Below the pieces are notes generated by a model. The model worked only from the letters and a program-made list of their open reading frames with translations. It did not search any database and had not been told where the DNA came from. A stretch of 52,208 nucleotides of DNA from Fomitopsis serialis (taxonomy: Eukaryota; Basidiomycota; Agaricomycetes; Polyporales; Fomitopsidaceae): NCBI RefSeq assembly GCF_022376445.1, contig NW_025955238.1, forward strand, positions 1 to 52,208, written 5' to 3'. This document shows, piece by piece, positions 10,019-21,825 of the stretch. The position numbers and the translations under genes are program-made. Within the stretch, counting starts at the first letter, position 1. Each line of letters starts with the position of its first letter.

Positions 10019-11443
10019 ATGACAACCCCAATGATCGACGCACACTCTCCAGCGATTGACTTTCCTCTGGAGATCCTTCAAGAGATTTTTCTCCACTACC
10101 GCGACCTCGTCCATGGGCTCTCGCAGGGCAAGCCGCACGGTCGTCAGAACGTGCGCCCCCTGAAATACAGTTCGGGGTACGACTGGATCGCCGTCTCGCA
10201 CGTCTGTCGCAGGTGGCGTGCCGGAGTCGTTCACTGTCCTCCACTTTGGACGCATCTTGCCGTGACGCGCAGCGCGGAATGGATGTCAGAGGTCCTCGCA
10301 CGCTCGGGCAACATGCTTCTCCACGTTACCGCTGAGCTCGGCACGACGCTCGGTGGCAACAAGACGCAAGCGTTTCGGACGATTCTGGCCCAGCTACACC
10401 GTATCGGTTCACTTCATATCTCTGGTGCAGTCGGCGACGAGATCCTTCCGCTGCTTGCAAACTCTGCGCCGAGGCTGAAGCGGCTCGTTCTCGACCACGT
10501 CGCATTACCAACCCCGGCTGACCTCAAGAACTGCGATGACGCCTACACCTACTTTCCGTACTTCCTTCAGCGCGACCTGACACCACGCTTGGAACACCTG
10601 GAGCTCGATGCGTTCCAGCCTCAGTTCCAGGGCCCCTGCGCGGATTCGCTCAAGCGCCTCGTCTTCTGCCACCGCGTCGCAGACATGTTTATGGGCATGC
10701 GCTACACCGGCCCGTGTCTGCGCGGTCTTCTCGACGCGCTGCAGAACATGCCCTCTCTTGAGTCTGTCGCGTTCGACAAGGAGGCGCATGTGACACTGAA
10801 CCCCGCCGCTGAGGCGGAGCTTCAGGCCAGCCTCCCCGACGTCGTCTTGCCGCACCTGCGCTCCATGTACGTCCACGCAACCGCCGAAGAATCCGTCGCG
10901 CTCCTCGACCACCTCTCGCTCCCCGCCTTAGCTAACATCACCCTCTCCTGCGCGCGCAACAGCACCGAGTATCCCGAGACGCTCCCCGTTGCGCTCGTAC
11001 ACACACTCGAGACACTCCCCGAGACTCGTGCCCTCCACCTCGCGCGGTTCACTGGAACTGGGTTCCACCGCTACATGTGCTTCACAGGCTACGCGGCACT
11101 CGCGTCCGGGTCTGCGCCGGTGCCGACGTTCGACATCATGGTCGATCGGGGCTACGGTCGCGAGGAGATCGTGCCGAGCGTATGTCAGGCGCTCCCGCTG
11201 CAGGCCGTGCGCGAGTTGACGATCGACAGCCAGGAGGACATGTCCGAATCGGCGTGGCTCGCGCTCCTGGGTGCCCTGCCGAACCTCGCCAGCATCGCCG
11301 TCGCGGGCTCGTTCGCGCCGTATAAGCTGCGGGACGTGCGCATGCGCTTGGAGGGTATCAAGGGTATGCAGGTGCTTACTGAGGACTCACCAACGTGCCG
11401 CAGCATCCCGTCTTTGCGGACGGTGGAACTGAGGACGGCTTAA
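10019..11443 (+). CDS. F-box domain protein, intronless
   Basis: 474 residues from ATG 10019 to TAA 11441-11443. The N-terminal part reads IDFPLEILQEIFLHYRDL, then WIAVSHVCRRWRAGVVHCPPLWTHL, the classic Agaricomycete F-box pattern in which the domain binds Skp1 of SCF ubiquitin ligases. The remainder is Leu-rich and irregularly repeated (for example APRLKRLVLDHVALPTPADLK), consistent with a divergent leucine-rich substrate-binding region. An AT-rich TATTTAAA at 9875-9882 could serve as its TATA element. It is not closely related in sequence to the F-box family at 32-50 kb. Substrate unknown. Confidence 0.85.
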   Translation: MTTPMIDAHSPAIDFPLEILQEIFLHYRDLVHGLSQGKPHGRQNVRPLKYSSGYDWIAVSHVCRRWRAGVVHCPPLWTHLAVTRSAEWMSEVLARSGNMLLHVTAELGTTLGGNKTQAFRTILAQLHRIGSLHISGAVGDEILPLLANSAPRLKRLVLDHVALPTPADLKNCDDAYTYFPYFLQRDLTPRLEHLELDAFQPQFQGPCADSLKRLVFCHRVADMFMGMRYTGPCLRGLLDALQNMPSLESVAFDKEAHVTLNPAAEAELQASLPDVVLPHLRSMYVHATAEESVALLDHLSLPALANITLSCARNSTEYPETLPVALVHTLETLPETRALHLARFTGTGFHRYMCFTGYAALASGSAPVPTFDIMVDRGYGREEIVPSVCQALPLQAVRELTIDSQEDMSESAWLALLGALPNLASIAVAGSFAPYKLRDVRMRLEGIKGMQVLTEDSPTCRSIPSLRTVELRTA

Positions 11444-11899
11444 GGGTTTCTGGCACGGGGGAATAACGTGCTCAACCACGACAACGAATGCTTGGAGGCT
11501 GAAGCCCTGACGATTCAGGCGAACCTGGCGTGATGTCGCAACCGCAGCGATGATCACTATACTACTCACGAATGTAACGCGGCACGGACCCTTGGACTGC
11601 TCGTATTTTAGCTCCTCTGAATAGTTGTTTGTTCTCATCTTTTGTGGGATGGACTGGCGTACGCCTGAGCCGTAGGTACGTACTATACATACTGTACAGT
11701 GTCGCCTTTACTTGTGTTCCTACCCTGATTATGAGGCCTGTAGAACCGAGAGTACTTTGTAGTATCTCTTAAGATCTTTTAGGTTGATCATGCAACGGAG
11801 ACTAGAATTACTGAAGCTGTCTCATGTCTCCGATCTGGATCTTGGCTATATATAGGAATGAGGGGTAGTATGGTCTGGTGGCTTATACCAGTGCAAGTG
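11444..11899. other. Intergenic, no gene seen
   Basis: About 450 bp downstream of the F-box gene, more AT-rich than the neighbouring coding DNA. Nothing recognisable. Confidence 0.45.
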
Positions 11900-14528
11900 T
11901 CTTTGAGTCTGAGCTCGCCGCCATGTCTACAGTCAGCTGCCATGTACCGAAAAATGAGCGCCTGGCACGTCGGGTTCCAGCGTATGCAACGGATGACTCG
12001 GGAGAAGGTGTGGTAACCTCCTGTACGTGTGCATCGCCAATACTTACACTGATTTCAACCTCTAGCGACCGAACAGTCCTGGCACCAGGAGTTCCGGGGC
12101 ACTACCGATGTCCTATACATCTCCCTGCAGAACTATATTCGTCGAAAAACGCCGTGGCCATACGCCCGCTGCGCTACCTTTACCCAGTCTTCGGGCTCTG
12201 GGAAGTCACGAATGAACGACGAGCTCGCCAAGAAGGTCCTGTATATTCCCGTTAATCTAGGGCCTGTGGGCAGAGACGGTGCGTCAATCTCCCGCATATG
12301 CAGTACCGTATATTCTCATCCGACGCTTCCGGTAGTTTACATACCCTCCAGCGGATTTCGAAGCTTACGCTGGTTCGACAATTACTATGACGCCCACACC
12401 CCGGAAAGCTGCTCGCACCGCGTGCAGGCGTTCGTTTCTACTCTTTTAGCAACTGTACTCGAGCGTTTGAAGCAGATTGAAGAAGATACTGGGACGGCGG
12501 GTTCCAATGGTACGTTCTATATTGGATGCGCGCTCTCTAGCGGGGCTAATTAGGGCTGTGAAGTACTACCATGGAGGATGTCATGGAGCGCGTGTCGCGA
12601 TTGGCGAGTGCGTTCCGGATGAGGATGAACGACGGGATGCTGTTTGGTCAGCATGGCAAGTACCGCGTGAACTTTTATCAGGCCGTGGCGGAGAGAGCCA
12701 ACAATGTGAGTATGCATATCTTTGTTTCCTGTGATACATAGGTCTCATACAGTTTCTGCCGAAGAATGCAAGACATGCCGGTCAGTGCTATTCATCTCTT
12801 GTTCGGTACAAAACGCTGAAGGGAGAGTTGATCGGCCGGGTTCCGCAGTGTGGACTAGCGCACGGGGGCTGATCGATTTCCTAGACCCTAACAAGACTTG
12901 CAGTGACGAGCCGCTTGTGATACTATGCTTCGACGAGTATCATATGCTCACCAAGCCTCTGGCAGCTTCCTACAACTGGTCGACATTCACGGTGCTGCGG
13001 GACGTCCTCCACACGATTGTTGACCTCCCAATCTTTACTCTCTTTGTGTCTACTGTCAGCAATGTGGAACATCCACTCACCCAGCAGCCGCTGTTCCCAC
13101 CCATCGTCTTGACCCCTTTCGACGTCTTCATGGAACGCTTGCCCCGGTCGGATTGGACCCTAAAGCGAGTCGCGTCCACACAGTACATGGTGCACTTGGG
13201 CCGACCAATGTAGGGGTCACACCCCCACGTACTCGTCATGCTTATGCTGTGTTGTAGGTTCGCGGCGATGTACGACGCGGGTGGAGGGACATACCGGCAA
13301 AACATCATTCGCTTCGCGATGATCAAGCTCCTGCGCTCGCAAAGATGGCCCGAGCGTCTGTCAGATCACAGTCACTGGCATGCATCGGAGTACGGATCCC
13401 GACCAAGTTCAAGGAGAGAGCCTCGGGTGAACCCACCAGTGAACTCGAGCTGGTGGCGCCGCACATGCGGATGCTGCTTTACGCTAGCGGGGGTTTGCGA
13501 GTGTGATTACCGACTGTCCATCGGAGCCGTTGCTCGCGGAGGCGGTATATACGATCTTGGCTCATAGACGGTGGTCAAACGGCAAAGCAATAGCTATTCG
13601 CCCTTTGACAAAATGATCATGCCAAGGTTCTCGGAGCCCATACCCACTCTCTCGTACCATCTTGACTGCTCCCATCTGGATGTGGTAGTTCGCGAGGAGA
13701 AACGGTCGCCGCTGCCCTGCTGCTTGATGCCCGCGATCGTGCGACTACATTTCCTCTCGCCGCCGACGAACCGCTGCCTGGGACCGACGACATCGGGGAC
13801 GACCACGATCTCATGTACGACGGTGCTCAGAAGCGTCGGATCGTCACTGTATCGCAATTCCTGAGGGCGCTCCTAGCGAAGCCTTGCCACGATATCCTTC
13901 CGGCCGAATATGACAGGCCCGGGAGCGCGGACGTACCACTGGAAGCCGCGTTCAAAACTGTTTCATCTACTTTAACCACTTCATCAAGGCGAAAAGCGTC
14001 GACGTGATAAACCAGACTTTCTTCAGACTCGCCATGTCACGCGGAGCGGCCTACATCTGCCCGGACAGCCACGACGGCTTCTCCATCGCCATCCCAGTTC
14101 TGTTCGGCACTGTGCTGGTGCCAGAGAAGGTGTCCGCTATCTTGGTTCAGGTGGTGAACCACGAGCAGTTCACGACGAAGGTGGAGCGTCACCGGTTCGA
14201 GTCCTGGACCCGTACTTCTGGGAAGTATTCGACAGCAAGGTGAAGGACCCGCCTCCGGTCATACGCATGGTCTTTGCGCTTGCGTCGCCCGAGTCGTCGG
14301 TGACGATTCCCTCGCAACGGCCTACCCCCAACACAGGCGAAGGCGGATACACGCGTACGACATCTGGTGCGCCGGGGATCAACCTTCGCCGTCATTCAGG
14401 AACAGAGCAAGATGAGCGGACTGGCTCCTCAAGAACTGCGTGGGCCTCGCGACGTCAGGCAGTTTTACGAGGACCGCTTCAATGCTGCGGTGCTGTGTCC
14501 CGGCGAAGAAGAGGAACCCGGGGAGTAG
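11900..14528 (+). pseudogene. Crinkler/CR-like P-loop + nuclease-like gene, decayed copy 1
   Basis: This stretch is paralogous over most of its length to 18.5-21.7 kb. It keeps a Walker A motif SSGSGKSRMND (about 12188-12217) and a Walker B-like VILCFDEYHML (about 12918-12950). The reading frame is broken repeatedly, with the C-terminal half scattered over several frames between 13.2 and 14.5 kb. At the nuclease-like positions the intact Asp is replaced (GFSIAIP instead of GIDIIIP, about 14080) and the Lys of Q-V-K is Val (VQVVN, about 14146). CR proteins are described as fungal and oomycete effectors or genome-conflict proteins built from an NTPase and a nuclease domain. The assignment here rests on architecture, and no function is claimed. 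Decay is clear even if some breaks are unrecognised introns. Confidence 0.65.
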
Positions 14529-15118
14529 TATATCTGATGGACTCGGGACTCGCAGCATAAGGACGCTGTCGCCGCAGCGGAGTGAATGAGGTCTTCATAG
14601 AGTGTATTATCAGTATTGGCGTTTGAGATTCTGTAGCTATAGTTACGTGTACACTAGTCGCATGAGACGAAGAACTGTGTATGTACATAACAATGACAGG
14701 AATCGGACTCGACGCTGTCGTGATGGAGGCCTAGGGGTCATCGTCTTGGCGGTCGCGGGGTAAAGCGCGGGGGTGGCTGCCCGGGACGCGGTCATGGGAC
14801 CACTGGCAGCGTCTCCATCCGACGTCCGCGAGTGCGCTCTCCTTCCGCCGTCCTCTCCTTGAGCGAGCAATGTTGTCCAAGGGCCCCGCACAGCCACGGC
14901 CAGTGTGCGCTCGCTGCCGTTTGCGCTTCAGGGAGCGTCCTCTAGCCGCTGTCCTCACCCTCTGTTCCTTCAGCCAAACATCATGCATCCGCAATCCAGC
15001 CGGAGCATGTGCGACAGAAAGAGGCAATGCACACGCGAGCTTCGTCTGCCGTTGGACAGAGAAAGGGATTCGCCTCGGCAGTTGGTGAGACAGGTCGTGT
15101 GGCGTCTCGTAGCCGTGC
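14529..15118. other. Spacer between CR-like copy 1 and the carboxylase gene
   Basis: About 590 bp with only short ORFs in all frames. It must contain any promoter for the carboxylase gene. No motif stands out. Confidence 0.45.
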
Positions 15119-18006
15119 ATGACGAGCTGTGCGAGGCAGGATCCTCACATACGGACAGTCTCACTGCGCTACTCGAGAAAAAGGCCTCACTTTGACAAGA
15201 TACTCATCGCGAATAGGTATGTGCGCGATCAGTCTGGTCTTCTCCCACACCCACGCGCATAGCGATTCAGAGGAGAGATCGCATGCCGTGTCATTCGCAC
15301 CGCAAAGAAGCTGGACATACGCAGCGTAGCCGTGTACAGCGAGGCGGACGCAGATGCGTTGCATGTCAAGATGGTACGTTCCCTTTTCGTCATGCCAAGG
15401 GCTGCGTTTGATACTGCCATGCAATACAGGCTGACGAGGCGTACTGCATCGGGCCTGCAGCGTCCTCGGAGAGCTACGTGAGTCGTCCCCACACGCCCAT
15501 AGCAGCCTCTGTAACCCACTCTCGGTAGCTTCGCATAGACAAGATTATCGATGTGTGTCGCAAAAGCGGCGCCCAGGTATGCCCTCATTTAGCTCCCGTT
15601 ACTCTTGCTGAGCCATGTTCTACAGGGTGTTCATCCGGGCTACGGCTTTCTGAGCGAAAATGCCGACTTCGCCCAACAACTCGCACAAGCCGGGATCGTG
15701 TTCATCGGGCCACCTGCTTCTGCCATCGTGAGCATGGGCTCCAAGAGGCACGCTTCTCCATCAACATTCTATACCGCCACACTCTTACATATCAACACGG
15801 GCAGTGAGTCCAAGACGATCATGGCCAGTGCGTGCATCCATCGCCTCAATGCTCAGTTTATGGATAGACGTCTCCGCTGCCCGTAGACGCGGGGGTCCCT
15901 GTCGTACCAGGTTACCACGGCTCAAACCAGGACCCAGCCTTCCTCGCCGACCAGGCGTCTCAAATCGGTCCGTCCACCCCTTTACCCGCGCCTATGCTGC
16001 AGTCTGACCTCGCATATAGGCTACCCCGTCCTCATCAAGGCCGTCCACGGCGGGGGCGGCAAGGGCATGCGCACCGTGCACGTCCCCGCAGATTTCGCCG
16101 ACGCTCTGGCGTCCGCTCAGCGCGAGGCGAGCAAGGCGTTCGGCCGCACGGAGGTCCTCGTCGAGAAGTGGATCGAGCGCCCGCGGCATGTCGAGGTTCA
16201 GGTTTTGCTGACCAACAAGGCGGTGCGTGAGCCTATGGGAGCGGGACTGTTCCGTGCAGAGGAGGAACCAGAAGATCATTGAGGAGGTACGTAGGGCTGG
16301 TCCTCTGAGCTGAATTTAGCTTGTTGAGGTAGATGCTTTGTAGGCACCTGCACCAGGTTTGTCACCAGAACTGAGGGCGGACTTGAGCACGAAGGCGATC
16401 GCGGCTGCGAAGGCCGTCAATTACGTCGGCGCGGGAACGGTCGAGTTCATCTTCGACAACGACACTGAGCGTTTCTATTTCATGGAAATGTGCGATGGCT
16501 CCTCTTGCTGCACGAATTTACAAATGATTCCTGACAACTGTGCAGGAACACCCGGTTGCAGGTCGAGCACCCTGTCACGGAGATGATCACTGGCCTTGAC
16601 CTCGTCGAGTGGCAGCTTGAGGTGCTAGATCACCATTCACTTGTGCAAGGATTTCATGGCTGACATAACCCCAGGTAGCAGCCGGCAACCCCCTGCCCCT
16701 TACACAAGCTGCCATCCCGCTCGTCGGGCACGCCTTCGAAGCGCGTATCTACGCCGAGAACCCGCGCAACGGCTTCCTCCCCGACTCGGGCCGACTCCTC
16801 TACCTCTCAACCCCTGCCCCCACGACCATCTTCGCCCCTGCCGTCGCCCCGCGTGCGCCCGCCGACCCCGACGCCGCGCTCACTCCGCTGCTCTCGGCAG
16901 AGGCGACCCTCCACGTGAAGCCCTCCGTCCGCCTGGAGCAGGGCTTCCCCGAGGGCGCGGACATCGGGATGTTCTATGACCCGATGATCGCGAAGCTCGT
17001 CGTGCACGCGCGCGATCGTCCGGAAGCGTTGCGCGTCCTGCGGGCGGCACTGGAGGAGTATCGCGTCGCAGGTCTGAGCACGAACGTCGCGTTCCTGCGG
17101 CAGCTCGCGGGAACGAGAACTTCATCCGCGGGGAGGTCGAAACGGGGTTCATACAGGTATGTTGAAGGAGTTTTCACTCCCGGCCCATTCCAGGCTTCAG
17201 GTTCTGGCGACGCTGATCACCACGACTCTCAGAAACACTTTGATGAGCTCTTCCCAAAGGTAGAAGAGCCGAGTGCGGAAGTGCTCGCGCAAGCTGCGCT
17301 CTTCGTCGTCCTATTTGACTTGCCCTCGGGGGCATCGTCCGCGACGCCGTGGGCAACTATGGGCGCGCGTCGCTTTGGCGGCGACCTTTCCGAGCGAGTA
17401 GTAACTCTTCACAGTCACAACGAAGCCAACACCAACGCTGCAGAGCCCACCGCCATCACAGTGCACGTCCAGACCCTGCCCAGTGGGCACTTCAACGTGA
17501 CCGTCCACACCCCGATAGACACGCACGCCTTCGCGCACGTCTCCGCCCGCCTCACTGAGCACGGCAGGGCGGTCGAGAGCACGCTCGATGGCGCGAAGAC
17601 GCGGACGACCGTCGTCCGCCAGCGCGCGCCCGCAGCGGCGACCGGCGCGCCCGGGTCGACGCGGCTGCACGTCTTCCCCGCGGGCGCGCCCGCGCAGCAC
17701 ACGCTCGTGCTCCCCGCGCCCGCGTGGGCCGCGTCCCTCGCGTCCGCGGCTGCTGTGGGTGGGGGGCGGGGCGTGCTCCGCGCGCCGATGCCGAGCGTGG
17801 TCGTGGAGGTGCGGGTCGCGCCGGGCGAGCGAGTGCGCGCCGGACAGGCGGTCGTCGTGCTGGAGAGCATGAAGACGGAGACGGTGTTGCGCGCGGCGGT
17901 GGGCGGCGTGGTGCGCGCTGTGGGGTGTGCGAAGGGGGAGATGGTTGAGGAGGGGAGGGTGGTGGTTGAAATTGCGGAGGACGAGGGAGAGGAGGGACGT
18001 GGTTGA
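15119..18006 (+). pseudogene. 3-methylcrotonyl-CoA carboxylase biotin-carboxylase (alpha) subunit, frameshifted
   Basis: Exon blocks: 15119..15216, 15271..15373, 15430..15477, 15529..15576, 15626..15747, 15805..15827, 15887..15967, 16020..16286, 16344..16489, 16546..16621, 16675..17156, 17233..18006. The enzyme carboxylates 3-methylcrotonyl-CoA in mitochondrial leucine breakdown. Visible: an Arg-rich N-terminus then [33 protein letters not shown], the ATP-grasp Gly loop GGGGKGMR (16049-16072), [16 protein letters not shown], and a C-terminal biotin-carrier domain with ESMKTE (biotinyl-Lys codon 17872-17874). Two lesions break the frame. Near 16217-16235 about two bases are missing before [13 protein letters not shown], and one base is missing near 17108-17113 before the ENFIRGEVETGFIQ reading. 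Exon lengths 267 and 482 confirm this, as neither fits its flanking phases. The intron at 15748 starts with GC instead of GT. Either this is a pseudogene or these are assembly errors. The identity as MCC alpha rather than another biotin carboxylase is likely from domain layout. Confidence 0.82.
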
Positions 18007-18111
18007 GATGGTCTGTACTGATGTGTATTGGTGTCTGAAGGACTCGGCGACTGGGGGTGCACATTAATATCCGTCATTGTCTGTATTGCTACCGGGTTCG
18101 ATGTGTGTACG

Positions 18112-18235
18112 ATATGTATCATAAGGGCATTTCATGGACCACACAACTTCTGTTTCCCAGCTCTCCTCCTCTAGGCATGACGCACACCGTGAGGTGTTTC
18201 GTACTCCGCGCATGTAGTAAGAGAAGTATGAAGCT
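18112..18235. repeat. Direct repeat, upstream copy (flanks CR-like copy 2)
   Basis: About 120 bp matching 21689-21825 in the same orientation. The best-conserved block is GGCATGACGCACACCGTGA at 18174-18192. It lies just after the carboxylase stop and about 250 bp before CR-like copy 2. Confidence 0.65.
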
Positions 18236-18487
18236 TTGAAGCCGGTCGTATACTTGAACATATACTACGCGACTGTCAGTGCGGATGTACTAGTACTTAC
18301 TGCCGGCGCTAGTGTCAGTGACAGTACGTAGTTCAGTCACGTGGAGGCCGACATGTACTTACTATACTTGACGCCAGTGCTGGACTCAATTTCACCGAAG
18401 ATATGCTGGATGACCGGAGCGGGAAGCAGGTGGCTGGTTACTCACACGTGCACCGTTACTGTTGCTCACCGTCATAGCCATCAGTAC

Positions 18488-21400
18488 ATGGAACTACCGC
18501 CGTCGCGCACAACGAAACGTATCAATCTGGCCACTTCAGACGAGTCTACAAAAAGACCGCGTCTATACTCTGAGCCGCTGCCATTGGATTCCGAACCAGC
18601 CAACATGAAGGTTGATTTACCCTTCACTGCCGGTGAACTTGACATCTGGAACGAGAGGCTTCGGGACGAGCTGCGGAAGTTGGCCGCTGATGCCACGAAC
18701 CTCTCGCTTTCAGAGTATCATTATCATTGGATCATGACCACAATTGTCGACGTTGTCAATGAAGAAAATCCCCGGCTACTCAAGATCGACACCAAGAGCA
18801 TCAAGACGCTTGCACGTAATAACGAGTTCAAGCAAATGCTACAGTCCGCACTCGCCGATGGCGATTACAGGCCTGTCTTTAAATCAGGCGAGCACCTTCT
18901 TCGTACTCGACTTCGATGTCCGTTTGACTAACGCGGTGTCGTGAGACAGGGGTGCTCAGCCCCTTCGCCCCTCCTCAGCTTCAGCAGGTAACTACTAGTT
19001 TCAGCTTTAGAAATGAGGCTACGAGGACAGGTAGACGTGCATATTTCACTGCAAACATTGAGATCTCACAGTGTTCACAGTCCTCTAGCAATCCTTAAGT
19101 CTTGGCAGCAGGAGTTTCGAGGCACGACTGAAGCCGTATCAACGACCATTCACCAGTACATGCAACGGAAGCTGCCGGTGCCATATGCCCGCTACGCGGC
19201 CTATGCTCAGTCCTCGGGCACCGGGAAGTCACGAATGAACGATGAGCTCGCTAAGAAGATCCTCCACATTTCGATCAACTTGGGGCCTGTGGGTGGAGAT
19301 GGTGAGTGATGTGCATGATGCTACGTGCCCTCATTCACCTTGTCAAATAGTTTTCCCACCATTGGATACTCAAGCTTACAACTGGTTCGCAAAGTGCGTA
19401 GACAGTCGGGAGCAGTACCAGCTCAGGGTGCAGGCCTTCATGTATTCACTCTTTGCAACGGTTTTGGACCGTTTGATCACTATCGAGAAGGAGATGATCG
19501 GGTCTGATCGTGAGCTCATGATCTGCATAGGACATGTTAGGAGAGCTGACAATGCGCGTGAAGGATCGACCACTGGTGCGGAGGACCGCCTCGCACGATT
19601 GGCCAATGAGTTCAGGATGAAGATGAACGATGGGATGCAGTTTGGTGCACATGGCGAGTATCGGCAGCGGTTTTATCGGTCCGTAGTCGAAGGAGCGGAG
19701 AAGGTGAGTATGTATCTCTTCGTGGCCGCTTGCGCTACATGTATCTGGCCCAGTTTTTACCAAAGGATCCCGTGTGGAAGCACAACCAGGATAGTCCGAT
19801 AGGTTCGTGCAATGGGTCTAATGACATGTTCAAAATGCTGAAAGAACACAGTCAATCAGGATGACCGGACAGTGCTGAACAGCGCAACTGAGCTGATACA
19901 GCACTAAACTCCGAATCGATGTTCCCTCTCGACAGGCCACTCGTGATACTATGCTTTGACGAGTCTCACATGCTCACGAAGACTCAGGCGCGTGACGACG
20001 ATTGGACAAGATTCTCAGAGCTACGGCGTTCGCTCCACATGATATGCACTCTGCCTATATTCACACTCTTCCTCTCTACTATGGGTAAAGTGGAACAATT
20101 TGCACCATTTCCCCAGCAGGAGAGGTCGGGTCGAATTGTTGGGCGAGAATTAGAAGTATTCCCACCCATCGTTCTCACCCCATTTGATGTCTTTGCCGAG
20201 CATGTATCTGGTCCAGAGTGCACACTGCAACGCGTCGCGTCTACACAGTACATGGCGCACTTGGGTCGTCCCTTGTGAGTGACAGACAATCACGGGTGTA
20301 TTGCGCTCATGCTGAGGGTGATAGGTTCGGTGCATTGTACGACACCGGCAGACGGGAGGAAATTGTTCACTTAGCGGAAGCCAAATTATTGAACTCGCAA
20401 ACGTCTCCCGAGCACCTGACTCAAAATCAGTTGCTGGCGTGCATGGGAGTGCGTATTCCACTCGTGTTCAAGGCCAGTGTTCCGGACGACCTCGAGAAGG
20501 AGCGACTGCTAGTGGCGGATCACATGCGGTTGTTGCTTTACGCTAGCACCGGGTTTGCGCGGGTTTTCACCACCTGCTCATCTGAGCCGTTACTTGCGGA
20601 GGCATCGTATATGGCCCTCGTTAGCAGGCGGTGGTCGGGTGGCGAGGCGGTGGCGCTCTCTACCAAACGTATGCCTATGCCCCTGGCCCCGATATCCGTG
20701 CTCGCGTACCATCTCGCCAACTCTCAGCTAAGCTTGGGCGAACGAGGAGAAACAGTCGCCGCTGTCCTGCTGCTTGACGCCCGCGATCGTGCCACTACAT
20801 TTCCTCTCGCCGCCAACGAACCACTGCCTGGGACCAGCGACGCTGTAGACCACTGGCACCAGGATCTCAGATACGACGGTGCTCTGAAGCGGCGGATCGT
20901 CACCGTTTCGCAATTCCTGAAGGCACTCCTCGCAAAGCCTTGCAACGACGTCCTTCCAACCGAATGTGACAAGCCCGGGAACGCGGACGTACCACTGGGA
21001 GCCGCATTCAAGGAGTGTTACATCTACTTCAACCACTTCGTCAAGACGACCAGCGTCGACATGGTGAACCAGAGGCGCCTCCGAGCCGCCATGACACGCG
21101 GGGCGGCGTACATCTGCGCGGACAGCCAGGCGGGCATCGACATCATCATCCCCGTTCTGTCCGGCACTGTGCTGGCGCGGGCCAAGGTATCCGCGCTCAT
21201 GGTGCAGGTGAAGAACAACACGCAGTTCGCGGCGGAGGTGCAGAACCACCTGTTCGAGGGCATGGACCCGTACGTGTGCGGTGTCTTCGACGACGACGTG
21301 GCGGACCCGCCCCCGGTCCTACGCATGGTCTTTGCGCTCGCCTCGCCCGAGTCGTCGGTGACGGTGCCCTCGCAACGGCCTCCCCCCACTGGCAACACCG

Positions 21401-21678
21401 GCGTAGGCAGATACACTGCGTACGACATCTGGTGCGCCGGGGCGCGTGGATCGACCTTCGCCGTCATTCGGGAGGATGAGGAAGACGCGGTGGGCCGGCT
21501 CCTCGAGACACTGCGTGCGCCGGACGACGTCGGGCGGCTGTACAAGCCCGGCGCGTTGCGCGACGCTGTGCGGGCGATGCAGCCGCTGGCAACGGATTGT
21601 AACGACTATCAACGGTTGTGGGCTCATGAGGACTCGGAGGATGCATCGATGAACTTTGACGGACTTGTGCCGTTATAA
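18488..21678 (+). CDS. Crinkler/CR-like protein: P-loop NTPase plus PD-(D/E)xK-like nuclease domain, copy 2
   Basis: A multi-exon gene from about ATG 18488 to TAA 21676-21678. The first exon region (to about 18930) encodes a polar N-terminus. Walker A SSGTGKSRM lies at 19211-19237 and Walker B-like VILCFDESHML at about 19942-19975. The final exon (from about 20325) is open for roughly 450 codons. Within it, I-D-I (Asp codon 21139-21141) and Q-V-K (21205-21213) sit 20-25 residues apart, the spacing expected of PD-(D/E)xK nucleases. The family is known from fungi and oomycetes as CR (Crinkler-RHS-type) proteins, some secreted effectors and some linked to transposon-like conflict. No signal peptide is evident here. 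A possible frame break near 19.88-19.92 kb means intactness is unproven. Exon boundaries between 18.9 and 20.3 kb are approximate. Confidence 0.6.
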
Positions 21679-21688
21679 TTACCTGAAC

Positions 21689-21825
21689 ATGTATTCCAAG
21701 GGCGTGTCAATGACCACACAATTGCATCTGCTTCCCCGCCCGCCTCCTCCAGGCATGACGCACACCGTGACGTGTTTCGCGTTCCGTGCTCCGCGCATCT
21801 ATTGAGACAAGTACGAAGCCCATCG
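21689..21825. repeat. Direct repeat, downstream copy (flanks CR-like copy 2)
   Basis: Matches 18112-18235 in direct orientation, starting 11 bp after the CR-like copy 2 stop. The shared core is GGCATGACGCACACCGTGA at 21752-21770. The two copies bracket the CR-like gene. Confidence 0.65.

Noticed and set aside
16915..18006. Reading the last two carboxylase exons as one continuous 363-residue ORF
   Set aside because: It is open only because a one-base offset coincides with the intron length. The residues between about 17110 and 17232 do not match the family, whereas the spliced, shifted reading does.
17415..18122. 235-codon ORF antisense to the carboxylase biotin domain
   Set aside because: Pro/Ser/Thr-rich antisense shadow of a GC-rich coding exon.
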